64,000 nt of DNA, from assembly GCA_019873645.1 (NCBI GenBank), contig JAIOAX010000020.1:1-64000 (forward strand), written 5' to 3'. The DNA comes from Chloroflexota bacterium. Lineage in GTDB: Bacteria > Chloroflexota > Anaerolineae > B4-G1 > SLSP01. A program made the position numbers and the translations under genes. Shown here piece by piece: positions 55,686 to 63,910 of this stretch. The notes under the pieces were generated by a model. That model worked only from the letters and a program-made list of their open reading frames with translations. It did no database searches and had not been told where the DNA came from. The first letter of the stretch is position 1. Each line of letters opens with the position of its first letter.

Positions 55686-56047
55686 CGCTGCTTAACAATC
55701 GGGAGTTTACCTAAGCCGCGCAGGCCGGCTTGATACAGCAAACCGGCGGTCTCGAACATCGTATACGCCGACAGCACCACAGCGATCCCTAATTCCTCGG
55801 CAAGCGCCAACGTTTCTGGAGCAGGATATTTACCCCGCACAAACACGATGATCGGCGCTTCGGCCATATCCGCCGTGCGCACCGATTGTGGATTCGTCAG
55901 GCCGGTAATCAGGAGCATGTTCGGCTTGACAAAGAGGAGTACGTCGCTCATCAAGTCCGAGCAGCATGCACTGCGGATGTCAACGTCAACCGGTGCATCC
56001 ACCAGCAATTCCCCTTCAACAACTTCAATAATTTCTTTCAGATTCAT
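55682..56047 (-). CDS. DRTGG-domain protein
   Basis: A 121-residue protein with a DRTGG-like domain: VEGELLVDAPVDVDIRSACCSDLMSDVLLFVKP, then LLITGLTNPQSVRTADMAEAPIIVFVRGKYP. It is the first gene of the four-gene unit and is coupled to the CBS-HATPase by an ATGA overlap. No further function is assigned. Confidence 0.75.
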   Translation of the reverse strand: MNLKEIIEVVEGELLVDAPVDVDIRSACCSDLMSDVLLFVKPNMLLITGLTNPQSVRTADMAEAPIIVFVRGKYPAPETLALAEELGIAVVLSAYTMFETAGLLYQAGLRGLGKLPIVKQR

Positions 56048-56263
56048 ACACTTTCCACCTTTTCCCTTGCTACTTCTAAGGGTGTATATCTACCTTGAGC
56101 AGTTCGTATTATACTGTGTAAAGCGTAAAACGTAAAACAGGCAGGATAAATGATTGGGAATGGCTCGGGCCGGTCTCCTGACCGTGCCCGCCCGGCAACT
56201 TGTCATCTCTACCGTATGACCTATAATCAACCCTGATTATTTTATGCTCAAGCGAGGTCCATA

Positions 56264-57526
56264 ATGGCAAAATTCACCCGCCCTACCGGCACACAGGACA
56301 TCTTGCCGGAAGATCAGCCCTATTGGGAATATGTGCTGGCATGCGTGACGAGTGTTGCCCGCAAGTACGGTTTTGCACGCATTGACACGCCGGTCTTTGA
56401 AGCGACCGAGGTTTTTGCGCGCGGCGTCGGCACAGGGACCGACATTGTGGATAAGGAAATGTACTCATTCAAAGACAAGGGGGGCAACGATATCACCCTG
56501 CGCCCGGAATTTACGGCCGGCGTGATGCGCGCCTACATCGAGAACGGCATGCAGGTGCTGCCCAAACCGGTCAAACTCTACAGCACCGGGCCGGTGTTTC
56601 GCTATGAACGTCCCCAGGCCGGGCGGTTTCGGCAGTTGCATCAATTCAATGCCGAGATCCTCGGGGAACAGAGTCCCCTGGCCGACCTGGAAATCATGCT
56701 CATCGCCTGGGACATCTATGCCAGACTGGGATTCACCCGGCTGGCTTTCCAGTTGAATACCACCGGCTGTCCTGTATGTCGCCCCGGCTACGTCGAACAT
56801 CTGCGAGCCTATTACCATGCGCACATCCATCAAATCTGCGATGACTGCAAACTGCGCATCGAAAAGAACCCCTTGCGCGTTCTGGATTGCAAACGTGAGC
56901 AATGTCAACCGGTCATCGCCGGCGCGCCCAAGATGATTGACCACGTCTGCGCCGATTGCGCCGCGCACTTCGCCGAATTGCGCGCTTACCTGGACGATCT
57001 GGGGAAGCCGTATACGCTCAATCACCGGCTGGTGCGCGGCCTGGACTATTACACCAAAACCGTCTTCGAGGTGTGGGCCGAAGGCATCGGCGCACAGAGC
57101 GCCATCTGCGGTGGGGGACGCTACGATGGGTTGATCGAGCTGCTCGGCGGAGCACCCACGCCTGGCGTCGGTTTTGCAGCGGGCATCGAGCGCGCCGTTA
57201 TGTTGATGAAAGCGCAACACATTGCCGTCCCCACCCCGCCGGTGCCGCCGGTCTTCATCGCCTACCTGGGCGACGCGGCGCGGCTGCACGCCGTCCGTCT
57301 GCTGGTGCAGTTACATCAGGCCGACATCGGAGCACAAATAGCGATGAGCGGCAGCCTCAAGGCGCAGTTGCGGCAGGCCGACAAGCGCGGCGCACGTTTC
57401 GCTCTCATCCTCGGCGAGGACGAAATCGCACAGGGGACGGTCACGCTGCGCGATATGGCCGGCGGTAGTCAGGAGACAGTGGCGCTGGCCGAGGTCGCGT
57501 CGGTGCTTAAAACGAAGTTGGGATGA
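56264..57526 (+). CDS. hisS: Histidyl-tRNA synthetase
   Basis: A class II synthetase. Motif 2 (GPVFRYERPQAGRFRQLHQ) and motif 3 (TPGVGFAAGIERAVMLM) are complete, and the histidine loop is GLDYYTKTVFEVW. An insert with several Cys residues (CPVCRPGY, CDDCKLR, CKREQCQ, CADCAAHF) spans about residues 165-235 and may bind zinc. 420 residues. It overlaps the nadK start by ATGA. Confidence 0.96.
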   Translation: MAKFTRPTGTQDILPEDQPYWEYVLACVTSVARKYGFARIDTPVFEATEVFARGVGTGTDIVDKEMYSFKDKGGNDITLRPEFTAGVMRAYIENGMQVLPKPVKLYSTGPVFRYERPQAGRFRQLHQFNAEILGEQSPLADLEIMLIAWDIYARLGFTRLAFQLNTTGCPVCRPGYVEHLRAYYHAHIHQICDDCKLRIEKNPLRVLDCKREQCQPVIAGAPKMIDHVCADCAAHFAELRAYLDDLGKPYTLNHRLVRGLDYYTKTVFEVWAEGIGAQSAICGGGRYDGLIELLGGAPTPGVGFAAGIERAVMLMKAQHIAVPTPPVPPVFIAYLGDAARLHAVRLLVQLHQADIGAQIAMSGSLKAQLRQADKRGARFALILGEDEIAQGTVTLRDMAGGSQETVALAEVASVLKTKLG

Positions 57527-58356
57527 ACATCCACACCATTGGTCTGATCTACAACCCGCATGTCGAGGCGGCGCGCGTCCTGGGTGAAGAAATTTTGGCG
57601 TGGTTGACGGCGCGCCAGGTTCAGGCATGGCTGGGCGCGGGGCAGGAAAGTGTGCCCGTTCAAGGGCCGGCCGACCTGTTTATCACGCTGGGCGGCGACG
57701 GGACGATTTTGCGCACGATGCAGCGCGCTGCGCCGGCCGGCGTGCCGGTGTTGGGTGTCAATTTGGGGCGCGTGGGTTTCCTGACCGAAGCCTCGCCGGA
57801 GACATGGCCGCAAGTCCTCACCCGTGTCCTGGCCGGCGAGGGCTGGATCGAGATTCGCGCCATGCTGCGCGTCACCTTATTGCGCGACGGCGTCGCCATC
57901 GCCCAAGAGGACGCGCTGAACGACGCCGTCATCAGCCGCGGCGCCCTGGCCCGTACGCTGCGCCTGGAAACGAGTATTGACGGCGCCTTCGTCACCCGCT
58001 ATGTGGCCGACGGGCTGATCCTGGCGACGGCTACCGGTTCGACGGCGTATGCTTACGCTTCCGGCGGCCCCATCCTTCCGCCCTGGCATAACAGCATCTT
58101 GCTTGTGCCGGCGGCGCCCCATCTCAGCCTGGAACGTCCGCTGGTGCTGGATAAGCATGCGGTGATCGAAGTGAAAGTCAACACCGAAATCCCCGGTATG
58201 CTCACCGTAGACGGGCGGATGGAAGGCGAACTGCACCACGGCGACCTGGTGCGCGTCGAGCGTAGTCCGCTACAAGCGCGCTTCTTGCGGCTGCGCAGCC
58301 GGAATGATTTTTATCGTACCCTGGTGGCGCGTTTGACGCCGCGGAATGGTGAATAG
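57523..58356 (+). CDS. nadK: NAD kinase
   Basis: NAD kinase makes NADP. The GGDGTILRTMQR motif is near residue 52 with VLGVNLGRVGFLTEA and the loop ATGSTAYAYASGGPI. 277 residues. It is coupled to hisS by an ATGA overlap; a small zinc-ribbon membrane protein follows 20 bp on. Confidence 0.96.
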   Translation: MNIHTIGLIYNPHVEAARVLGEEILAWLTARQVQAWLGAGQESVPVQGPADLFITLGGDGTILRTMQRAAPAGVPVLGVNLGRVGFLTEASPETWPQVLTRVLAGEGWIEIRAMLRVTLLRDGVAIAQEDALNDAVISRGALARTLRLETSIDGAFVTRYVADGLILATATGSTAYAYASGGPILPPWHNSILLVPAAPHLSLERPLVLDKHAVIEVKVNTEIPGMLTVDGRMEGELHHGDLVRVERSPLQARFLRLRSRNDFYRTLVARLTPRNGE

Positions 58357-58376
58357 CGAAGGGCAAAGAGGAAGAG

Positions 58377-58910
58377 ATGACGGAAGAAACGCCTGAGGAA
58401 GTGCTCTATTGTCAATGGCATCCTAAGGTAGAGACAGCGCTGCGTTGTTACCAATGTGGTGCGCCGATCTGTAGCCGATGTGCACGGCGCACGCCTACCG
58501 GCTACATCTGTCCTGCCTGCCGGAAAGGCCACCTGCGCCGCTTTGAGAGCTTCAAGAACTATGATTACATCGTCGTGGCCGTGACAGCGTTATTTTTGGG
58601 CGGCCTTGCCAGCCTGATTCCGCTTATTCCAATGTCCGGTTGGTTCATTTTCATCATCTCGCCGCTGGCCGGCACCATGATCGCCGAAGCGGTATCGCGT
58701 CTGACCGGGCGGCGTCAGAGCCGGCATCTGTGGAAGATCGTGGTCGCGGCTGTCGTTATCGGCAGTTTGCCACTGTTGTTGTTCGATGCTTTCGTCGGCA
58801 TTGCTGCTTTCATGAACGGCAACGCCTGGGGAATTTGGGACCTGTTCTACACACTCATTCATTTACCGCTCGTGATCGGCGCCATTGTGCTCAGATTGCG
58901 GTTGCGTTGA
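58377..58910 (+). CDS. B-box zinc-finger membrane protein
   Basis: The first 45 residues contain a B-box zinc finger (CQWHPKVETALRCYQCGAPICSRCA, CPACRKGHL). Three hydrophobic helices follow (about 65-85, 90-105, 120-140) and one more near the end. Proteins of this type occur near rhomboid genes and are of unknown function. 177 residues. It may be in the same transcription unit as hisS and nadK. Confidence 0.8.
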   Translation: MTEETPEEVLYCQWHPKVETALRCYQCGAPICSRCARRTPTGYICPACRKGHLRRFESFKNYDYIVVAVTALFLGGLASLIPLIPMSGWFIFIISPLAGTMIAEAVSRLTGRRQSRHLWKIVVAAVVIGSLPLLLFDAFVGIAAFMNGNAWGIWDLFYTLIHLPLVIGAIVLRLRLR

Positions 58911-58939
58911 AAACAATGCTCCATAAACCGGCGGACAAA

Positions 58940-59015
58940 AGATTCTAGCCGCGAATCACGCAGATTTGCGCTGATTTTTAAGAAAGATTCGCGGAGATTA
59001 GCGAGATCAACGGTT
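58940..59015. repeat. Word repeat (ATTCGCGGAGATTAGCGAG type)
   Basis: The gap before the glycosyltransferase consists of words such as CGCGAATCACGCAGATTTGCG and GATTCGCGGAGATTAGCGAG, related to those at 54627-54705. No gene is supported here. Confidence 0.7.
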
Positions 59016-59043
59016 CATTTTCAGATGAGGAGGGACGATAGCC

Positions 59044-60327
59044 ATGGCGCGTATTTTAATGTTGACCCCTCAGGTTCCGTATCCGCCGCGTCAGGGCACG
59101 GCCCTCCGTAACTGGGGTATCCTGCGTGGACTGGCGGCACAGCATCGCGTCTCGCTGCTCACCTTCGCCGCCCCCGATCAGGAGCCAACGCCGCCGGCGC
59201 CGCTGGCCGACATCGTCGAGCGTGTCGCCATCGTGCCGCAGCCCACCCGCACCCTCCGCGACCGTCTGCGCGACCTGCTGACCCACACGCGCCCCGATCT
59301 GGCGTTGCGTTTGGAAAGCGCTGCTTTCCGTCAGCAGATGCGCGCCTGGTTGGAGACTTACGCCTTTGACTGGGTCCTCGTCGAGGGTCTCGAAATGGCC
59401 CCCTATCTCGATCTTCTCCCCAGCCGTGATTCTGGTTCCCGTCTACCGCCTACCGCTTCTCCCGCCCCGTCTACTGTCTACCGTCTACCGTCTACTCCCT
59501 ACATCGCCTTCGACGCGCACAACTGCGAGTATCTGCTCCAAAAGCGTGCCGGCGCCGCCGATCTACGGCGCCCCCGCCGCTGGCCTGCCGCGCTCTACTC
59601 AGCCATTCAATGGCGTCGGCTGCGGCGCTTCGAGGCCGCCGTCTGTCGCCGCGCCGACCTGGTGATTGCCGTTTCCGAGGCAGATGCGCAGGCTTTGCAG
59701 CGCATTGTGCCACAGCTCGATCCGGTCATCGTTCCCAACGGCATCACCGTGGCGGAATATGCCGCGTTCACCGAAAAAGCCGATCTACAACAACCGGCTT
59801 TCGTCTTCACCGGCACGATGGACTTCCGTCCCAACGTGGACGGCATCCTGTGGTTTGCCAATGAAGTGTGGCCGGATATTCTCTCCCTGTTGCCGTTTGC
59901 CCGCTGCTACATTGTGGGGCGCAACCCACACCCGCGCCTCGACGCGCTGCGGCAAATTCCCGGGATGGTGATCACCGGCGCCGTGCCGGATACCCGTCCT
60001 TACATCAACGCAGCGGCGGTCTACATCGTTCCATTGCTGGTGGGCGGCGGCACGCGCCTCAAGGTATTAGAGGCCGCCGCGATGGGCAAAGCCATTGTCT
60101 CGACTTCGCTGGGGGCGGAAGGCTTCCCTAATCCTGAAACGGCGATACACCTGGCCGATTACCCGGTTGTATTTGCCGATGCCTGCCTCTATTTCATCGA
60201 AAACCCGGCCGCGCGCGCCGATTATGAAGCCCGCGCCCGCGCCTTTGCTCGCGCTTATGATTGGGATGTACTTTTGCCTCCTCTTTTGGCGCGCCTGGAA
60301 ATACCGCCCACCCTTGCGAAGGTTTGA
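59044..60327 (+). CDS. Glycosyltransferase, GT4-like
   Basis: A GT-B glycosyltransferase of about 427 residues. The C-terminal half has FTGTMDFRPNVDGILWFANEVWP, YIVGRNPHPRLDAL, and VPLLVGGGTRLKVLEAAAMGKAIVSTSLGAEG (nucleotide-sugar site with an E-x7-E-like segment). The donor and acceptor cannot be told. The 59440-59500 region carries an in-frame word repeat (RLPPTASPAPSTVYRLPSTP). Strong GGAGG site. Followed by a methyltransferase, so a surface-glycan role is plausible. Confidence 0.88.
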   Translation: MARILMLTPQVPYPPRQGTALRNWGILRGLAAQHRVSLLTFAAPDQEPTPPAPLADIVERVAIVPQPTRTLRDRLRDLLTHTRPDLALRLESAAFRQQMRAWLETYAFDWVLVEGLEMAPYLDLLPSRDSGSRLPPTASPAPSTVYRLPSTPYIAFDAHNCEYLLQKRAGAADLRRPRRWPAALYSAIQWRRLRRFEAAVCRRADLVIAVSEADAQALQRIVPQLDPVIVPNGITVAEYAAFTEKADLQQPAFVFTGTMDFRPNVDGILWFANEVWPDILSLLPFARCYIVGRNPHPRLDALRQIPGMVITGAVPDTRPYINAAAVYIVPLLVGGGTRLKVLEAAAMGKAIVSTSLGAEGFPNPETAIHLADYPVVFADACLYFIENPAARADYEARARAFARAYDWDVLLPPLLARLEIPPTLAKV

Positions 60328-60341
60328 AACCTTCGCAAGGG
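60311..60341. repeat. Perfect palindrome at glycosyltransferase stop
   Basis: CCCTTGCGAAGGTTT and AAACCTTCGCAAGGG are 15-bp arms around one base, overlapping the gene's stop codon. It is similar in style to the palindrome at 38750-38782. It could also terminate transcription but lacks a T run. Confidence 0.85.
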
Positions 60342-60357
60342 TTGCCACTCTCGCTGT

Positions 60358-60413
60358 GGCCGGTCTCTGACCGCGCCACACAGGGATACGCAGGCGCGGT
60401 CTGGAGACCGGCC
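60358..60413. repeat. Inverted repeat GGCCGGTCTC...GGAGACCGGCC
   Basis: Arms GGCCGGTCTCTGACCGCGCC and GGCGCGGTCTGGAGACCGGCC flank 15-16 bp. A similar word, CCGGTCTCCTGACCG, occurs at about 56171. It is probably one copy of a dispersed palindromic family. Confidence 0.7.
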
Positions 60414-60508
60414 TGAGCATCGCCAAGTCGCCGCGCCTGATAAGCCCCCCCGTCCTGAAATGTACCCTCATACTGCACTCTGTTGAAAATTCCGGCAACG
60501 GACTTAAA

Positions 60509-61234
60509 ATGCAGGGCATGAGTGTCGAAGATCGCCTGGAACATTACCGGCGCCGTTATGCAAGGTTGCGACCCGGCTGGGAATCCGCGACAGCGCGTTA
60601 TCAACGCCAGATCGCTGCACAGCTCACGCCGGATAGCCGGGTTCTGGACCTGGGCTGTGGACGCGGCGGTGTAGTGGAACGGCTCGGCGTGACGGGGCAC
60701 TGGAACGGTTGCGATCCCGATTGGCGCTCGCTCAAGGAACATCGCCGGGCGCAATTGGCCCGCGCGCAGGCCGCTTCGGAGCGACTGCCTTTTGCAGATG
60801 GCGTGTTCGATCTCGTGATTGCGTCATGGGTGTTGGAGCATCTCCCCTGTCCAATGCATACTTTCGCCGAGATCGCGCGCGTGCTGCGGCCGGGCGGACG
60901 CTTTGTCTTTCTCACACCCAACCTGCGCCATCCCATCCCGCGCCTGAGCCATTGGCTGGCGCGTCTGAAGGCGCTGCAACCCCGGCTTGTGGCAGCTATC
61001 TATCGGCGCGCGGAAGCCGATACTTTTCCGGTATACTACCGGGCGAATACGTTTGAAACGCTGGAACAGTTCGCCGCTCGCGCCGGATTGCGCCTGGCGC
61101 AGGTAGAGTGGATGGACGATCCATCCTATTTTTCCTGGACGGAAGCCACGTTCCGACTTGCGATATGGTTGGAGGCCATCCTCCCCTCCGCGTGGCGCGT
61201 GCACTTGATCGGGGAGTATGTCAAAGTGAGGTAA
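60509..61234 (+). CDS. SAM-dependent methyltransferase (class I)
   Basis: A 241-residue Rossmann-fold methyltransferase with VLDLGCGRGGVVERLG (SAM motif I), VIASWVLEHL and LRPGGRFVFLTPNL. The substrate is unknown. It follows the glycosyltransferase in the same direction. The start could be the second ATG (MSVEDRLEHYRRR). Confidence 0.88.
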   Translation: MQGMSVEDRLEHYRRRYARLRPGWESATARYQRQIAAQLTPDSRVLDLGCGRGGVVERLGVTGHWNGCDPDWRSLKEHRRAQLARAQAASERLPFADGVFDLVIASWVLEHLPCPMHTFAEIARVLRPGGRFVFLTPNLRHPIPRLSHWLARLKALQPRLVAAIYRRAEADTFPVYYRANTFETLEQFAARAGLRLAQVEWMDDPSYFSWTEATFRLAIWLEAILPSAWRVHLIGEYVKVR

Positions 61235-61332
61235 AGCATCATTTTAACAAATTCACATCTGCTTAATCTGCTAAATCTGCTGATAAATAAAGATTGTTTT
61301 GGCGTCTGTTTCAGCACAAAGAGAGGGTAAAA

Positions 61333-62100
61333 ATGGACTCTTTTGAAGATTTCCTTTTACCAATGCTTATTTTACTTATCATCGGCATCGTTGGCATCAC
61401 TGCCTGGGCGACATGGATGATTTTCAGACTCAAGTACAAACACAAGCTACAGGGTACGGTCACGCCGCCCTCTGCGTCGGAGCGCCGTGCGCCTTATCTA
61501 TTAGGACTGACGCACACCGCAGATGGGGCATGGGAGATTGAGGTGCAGGGAGCGCGTTACGCCTCCCTGGAAACCGTCCCCGACGATGGTGTGCGTCAGG
61601 AAGTCGTCGCGGGACTCAAAGAGCTGGTTGCCTTCGCCCGTTCCTACGTTCAGCGGGAGCAAACGGCCAGGAAACAGCCCCGACCTGAACCGCAGCCTGA
61701 ACCATCCCCTGAACCGGCGACGCCCGCAGCCCCCAAGACGCCGCCTGTGGCCGCGCCGCAAAGTGCGCCCGTCCCGTCCCCGGCAGCGCCTGTCAGCAAG
61801 CAAGCCGTTCAAGACAAACTGCGCGTCTATCTCAAGGGCGAACCCGCCCTTAAACGTTCCGAGGCAGCGCCGGAGATTCTGCCGACGCTCGACCTGGCGC
61901 GCGAGATCGGTGAAATCGTCGCCGAGATGCAGGCACGCATCCCTTCGCTGGCGCACCGCTCGATACGCTTGCAAAACGCACCGAGCGGCGGCGTCCATTT
62001 TGCCATTGACGGCATCGTCTATCCCAATGTGAACGAAATCCCCGACGCGGAGATTCAAGCGCTGATCCGCGCCGCGACAAAGGAGTGGGAACGTCGCTAA
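61333..62100 (+). CDS. Membrane-anchored protein with duplicated domain, unknown
   Basis: One membrane helix (residues about 8-32) followed by a first domain, GAWEIEVQGARYASLETVPDD...ELVAF, then a Pro/Ala/Glu linker of about 55 residues. A second domain, GGVHFAIDGIVYPNVNEIPDAEIQALIRA, lies at the C-terminus. The two domains look like copies of one about 40-residue unit. Short gap to miaB. ATG is used after GAGAGGGTAAAA. Nothing was recognised otherwise. Confidence 0.75.
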   Translation: MDSFEDFLLPMLILLIIGIVGITAWATWMIFRLKYKHKLQGTVTPPSASERRAPYLLGLTHTADGAWEIEVQGARYASLETVPDDGVRQEVVAGLKELVAFARSYVQREQTARKQPRPEPQPEPSPEPATPAAPKTPPVAAPQSAPVPSPAAPVSKQAVQDKLRVYLKGEPALKRSEAAPEILPTLDLAREIGEIVAEMQARIPSLAHRSIRLQNAPSGGVHFAIDGIVYPNVNEIPDAEIQALIRAATKEWERR

Positions 62101-62101
62101 G

Positions 62102-63451
62102 ATGCAGTATCACATTTGGACGATTGGCTGTCAGATGAACGTCGCCGATTCACGACGCACCGCCGCCGGGCTGGAACGGCTCGGGTACACGCCTGCGGCG
62201 CGCGCCGAAGACGCCGACGTGATTATCCTCAATACGTGCGTGGTGCGCCAGCAGCCGGAGGATAAGGCTGTGGGCCGCTTGAATCAGTTGCGGCGCGTTA
62301 AAGAGCGCCATCCAGAGCGGATTCTGGCATTGATGGGCTGCATGGTCGGCGTGAAGGAAACAGCAGCGTTGCAGGCGCGTTTCCCGTGGGTGGATGTCTT
62401 CCTGCCGCCCTCCGATCCCACAGAGTTATGGGCACTGCTCGCCGAGCGCGGTCACCTGGACGAGGCCCAAACGCTCATCGCCGACGCCGAAGCGCGCCGC
62501 CTGGCGCTCGGACGCGCCGATACCATCTTGCCGCCTTCGGAACAGGCATCCATCGTCAGCGCGCACCTGCCCATCGTGCTCGGCTGCTCGCATGCCTGCA
62601 CATATTGCGTCATCCCCTACCGGCGCGGGGCTGAACGCAGCCGTCCGCCCGCTGCCATCCTGGCGGAGGCGCGGCAGATGGTCGCGCAGGGCGTCAAGGA
62701 GATCACACTGCTGGGGCAAATCGTGGACCGCTACGGCTATGACCTGCCTGAATTCGCCGGCGCGGCGGAAACCCCGCTGGTCACGCTGCTGCGGCAGATG
62801 CATGAAATCGAGGGGCTGGAACGGCTGCGTTTTCTCACCAGCCATCCCAACTGGATGACCGATGACTTGCTGCGCGCCGTGGCCGAACTGCCCAAAGTCT
62901 GCGAACACATCGAAGTCCCCATCCAGGCTGGCGCCGACGAGGTGCTGGCCCGCATGCGGCGCGGTTACACCGTGGACGATTACCGGCGGCTGGTGGCACG
63001 TCTGCGTGAAACGATTCCCGGCGTCTCAATCGCCACCGACATCATTGTAGGCTTCCCCGGCGAGACCGAGGCGCAATTTCGGCACACCTATGAGTTGCTG
63101 GCGGAACTCAAGCTCGACAAGGCGCACATTGCACGCTACTCGCCGCGGCCCCAGACCGTCGCTACGCGCACGATGACTGACGACGTGCCGCAAGAGGAGA
63201 AGGAGCGCCGACGCAAGGCCTTGGATGACCTGCAGGCCGCCGTCCTTGAAGAGCTGAACGCCCGCTATCTGGGTCAAACCGTGGCAGTCCTTGTCGAAGG
63301 CCGCCATGTCAGGCAAAAACGCTGGTTCGGGCGCACCCGCACCGAACGGCTGGTCTTCTTCCCAGCGGAAGGCAACTGGCTGGGACGGCTGGCGCAGGTC
63401 AAAATCACCTGGACCGGGCCGTGGTCGCTGATCGGAGAGATCATACGATGA
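62102..63451 (+). CDS. miaB: tRNA-2-methylthio-N6-dimethylallyladenosine synthase MiaB-like
   Basis: Radical SAM methylthiotransferase. The N-terminal UPF0004 domain holds three Cys (GCQMNVADSRR, NTCVVR, GCMVG). The radical SAM CxxxCxxC is CSHACTYC near residue 162, and a TRAM domain ends the protein (LVEGRHVRQ...ITWTG). About 449 residues. MiaB versus a related MTTase is not fully certain. Confidence 0.92.
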   Translation: MQYHIWTIGCQMNVADSRRTAAGLERLGYTPAARAEDADVIILNTCVVRQQPEDKAVGRLNQLRRVKERHPERILALMGCMVGVKETAALQARFPWVDVFLPPSDPTELWALLAERGHLDEAQTLIADAEARRLALGRADTILPPSEQASIVSAHLPIVLGCSHACTYCVIPYRRGAERSRPPAAILAEARQMVAQGVKEITLLGQIVDRYGYDLPEFAGAAETPLVTLLRQMHEIEGLERLRFLTSHPNWMTDDLLRAVAELPKVCEHIEVPIQAGADEVLARMRRGYTVDDYRRLVARLRETIPGVSIATDIIVGFPGETEAQFRHTYELLAELKLDKAHIARYSPRPQTVATRTMTDDVPQEEKERRRKALDDLQAAVLEELNARYLGQTVAVLVEGRHVRQKRWFGRTRTERLVFFPAEGNWLGRLAQVKITWTGPWSLIGEIIR

Positions 63452-63457
63452 AGCGTG

Positions 63458-63466
63458 TGCTATAAT
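63458..63466 (+). promoter_or_regulatory. Extended -10 promoter for the DUF433 gene
   Basis: TGC-TATAAT, an extended -10 element, lies 40 bp before the DUF433 start. No good -35 is needed for such promoters. It fits an independently expressed toxin-antitoxin unit. Confidence 0.5.
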
Positions 63467-63505
63467 ACAAGTATAACTCAGCAACATAACAGGACAGTAC
63501 AAGTT

Positions 63506-63757
63506 ATGAACAGGCAAGCTTTGGTACATTCACATATTGAAATCAACCCGGATATTATGTTTGGTAAACCGGTGATCAAGGGAACCCGGATTACGGTAGA
63601 GCACCTGTTGCGCAAATTGGCCGGTGGGATGTGGATAGAGGAGATTTTACGCGATCACCCGCACCTGACACCCGATGACATATATGCCGCCGCCGCGTTT
63701 GCCGCAGATTATATGGCGCAAGAAGAGAGCATCTTTGCCGGAGCACAGCAACAGTGA
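63506..63757 (+). CDS. DUF433-family antitoxin
   Basis: An 83-residue protein with the DUF433 pattern: HIEINPDIMFGKPVIKGTRITVEHLLRKLAGG, then ILRDHPHLTPDDIYAAAAFAADYM. It is the usual antitoxin-like partner of DUF5615 toxins. ATG start. The toxin gene overlaps the stop by GTGA and is internally deleted. Confidence 0.9.
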   Translation: MNRQALVHSHIEINPDIMFGKPVIKGTRITVEHLLRKLAGGMWIEEILRDHPHLTPDDIYAAAAFAADYMAQEESIFAGAQQQ

Positions 63758-63891
63758 GATTTCTAGAAGTACAAGAGGCGACATTAAAGATTCCACGTCT
63801 ACGTGCTTTGCTCTCCCGTGAAGTTAGTCGTATCCTCGGCGCCTTCATAGTATTAGATACAACGAAAGCACGCATCAGACCCTTACGATAA
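63754..63891 (+). pseudogene. Internally deleted DUF5615 PIN-like toxin
   Basis: A GTG overlapping the antitoxin stop opens 45 codons, V-R-F-L at the start and GAFIVLDTTKARIRPLR at the end. Full DUF5615 toxins are about 110-130 residues. The N- and C-terminal ends look right but the central PIN core is missing, so it should be inactive. Confidence 0.7.
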
Positions 63892-63910
63892 TTGTTTAAG
63901 AGGTGTCTGT

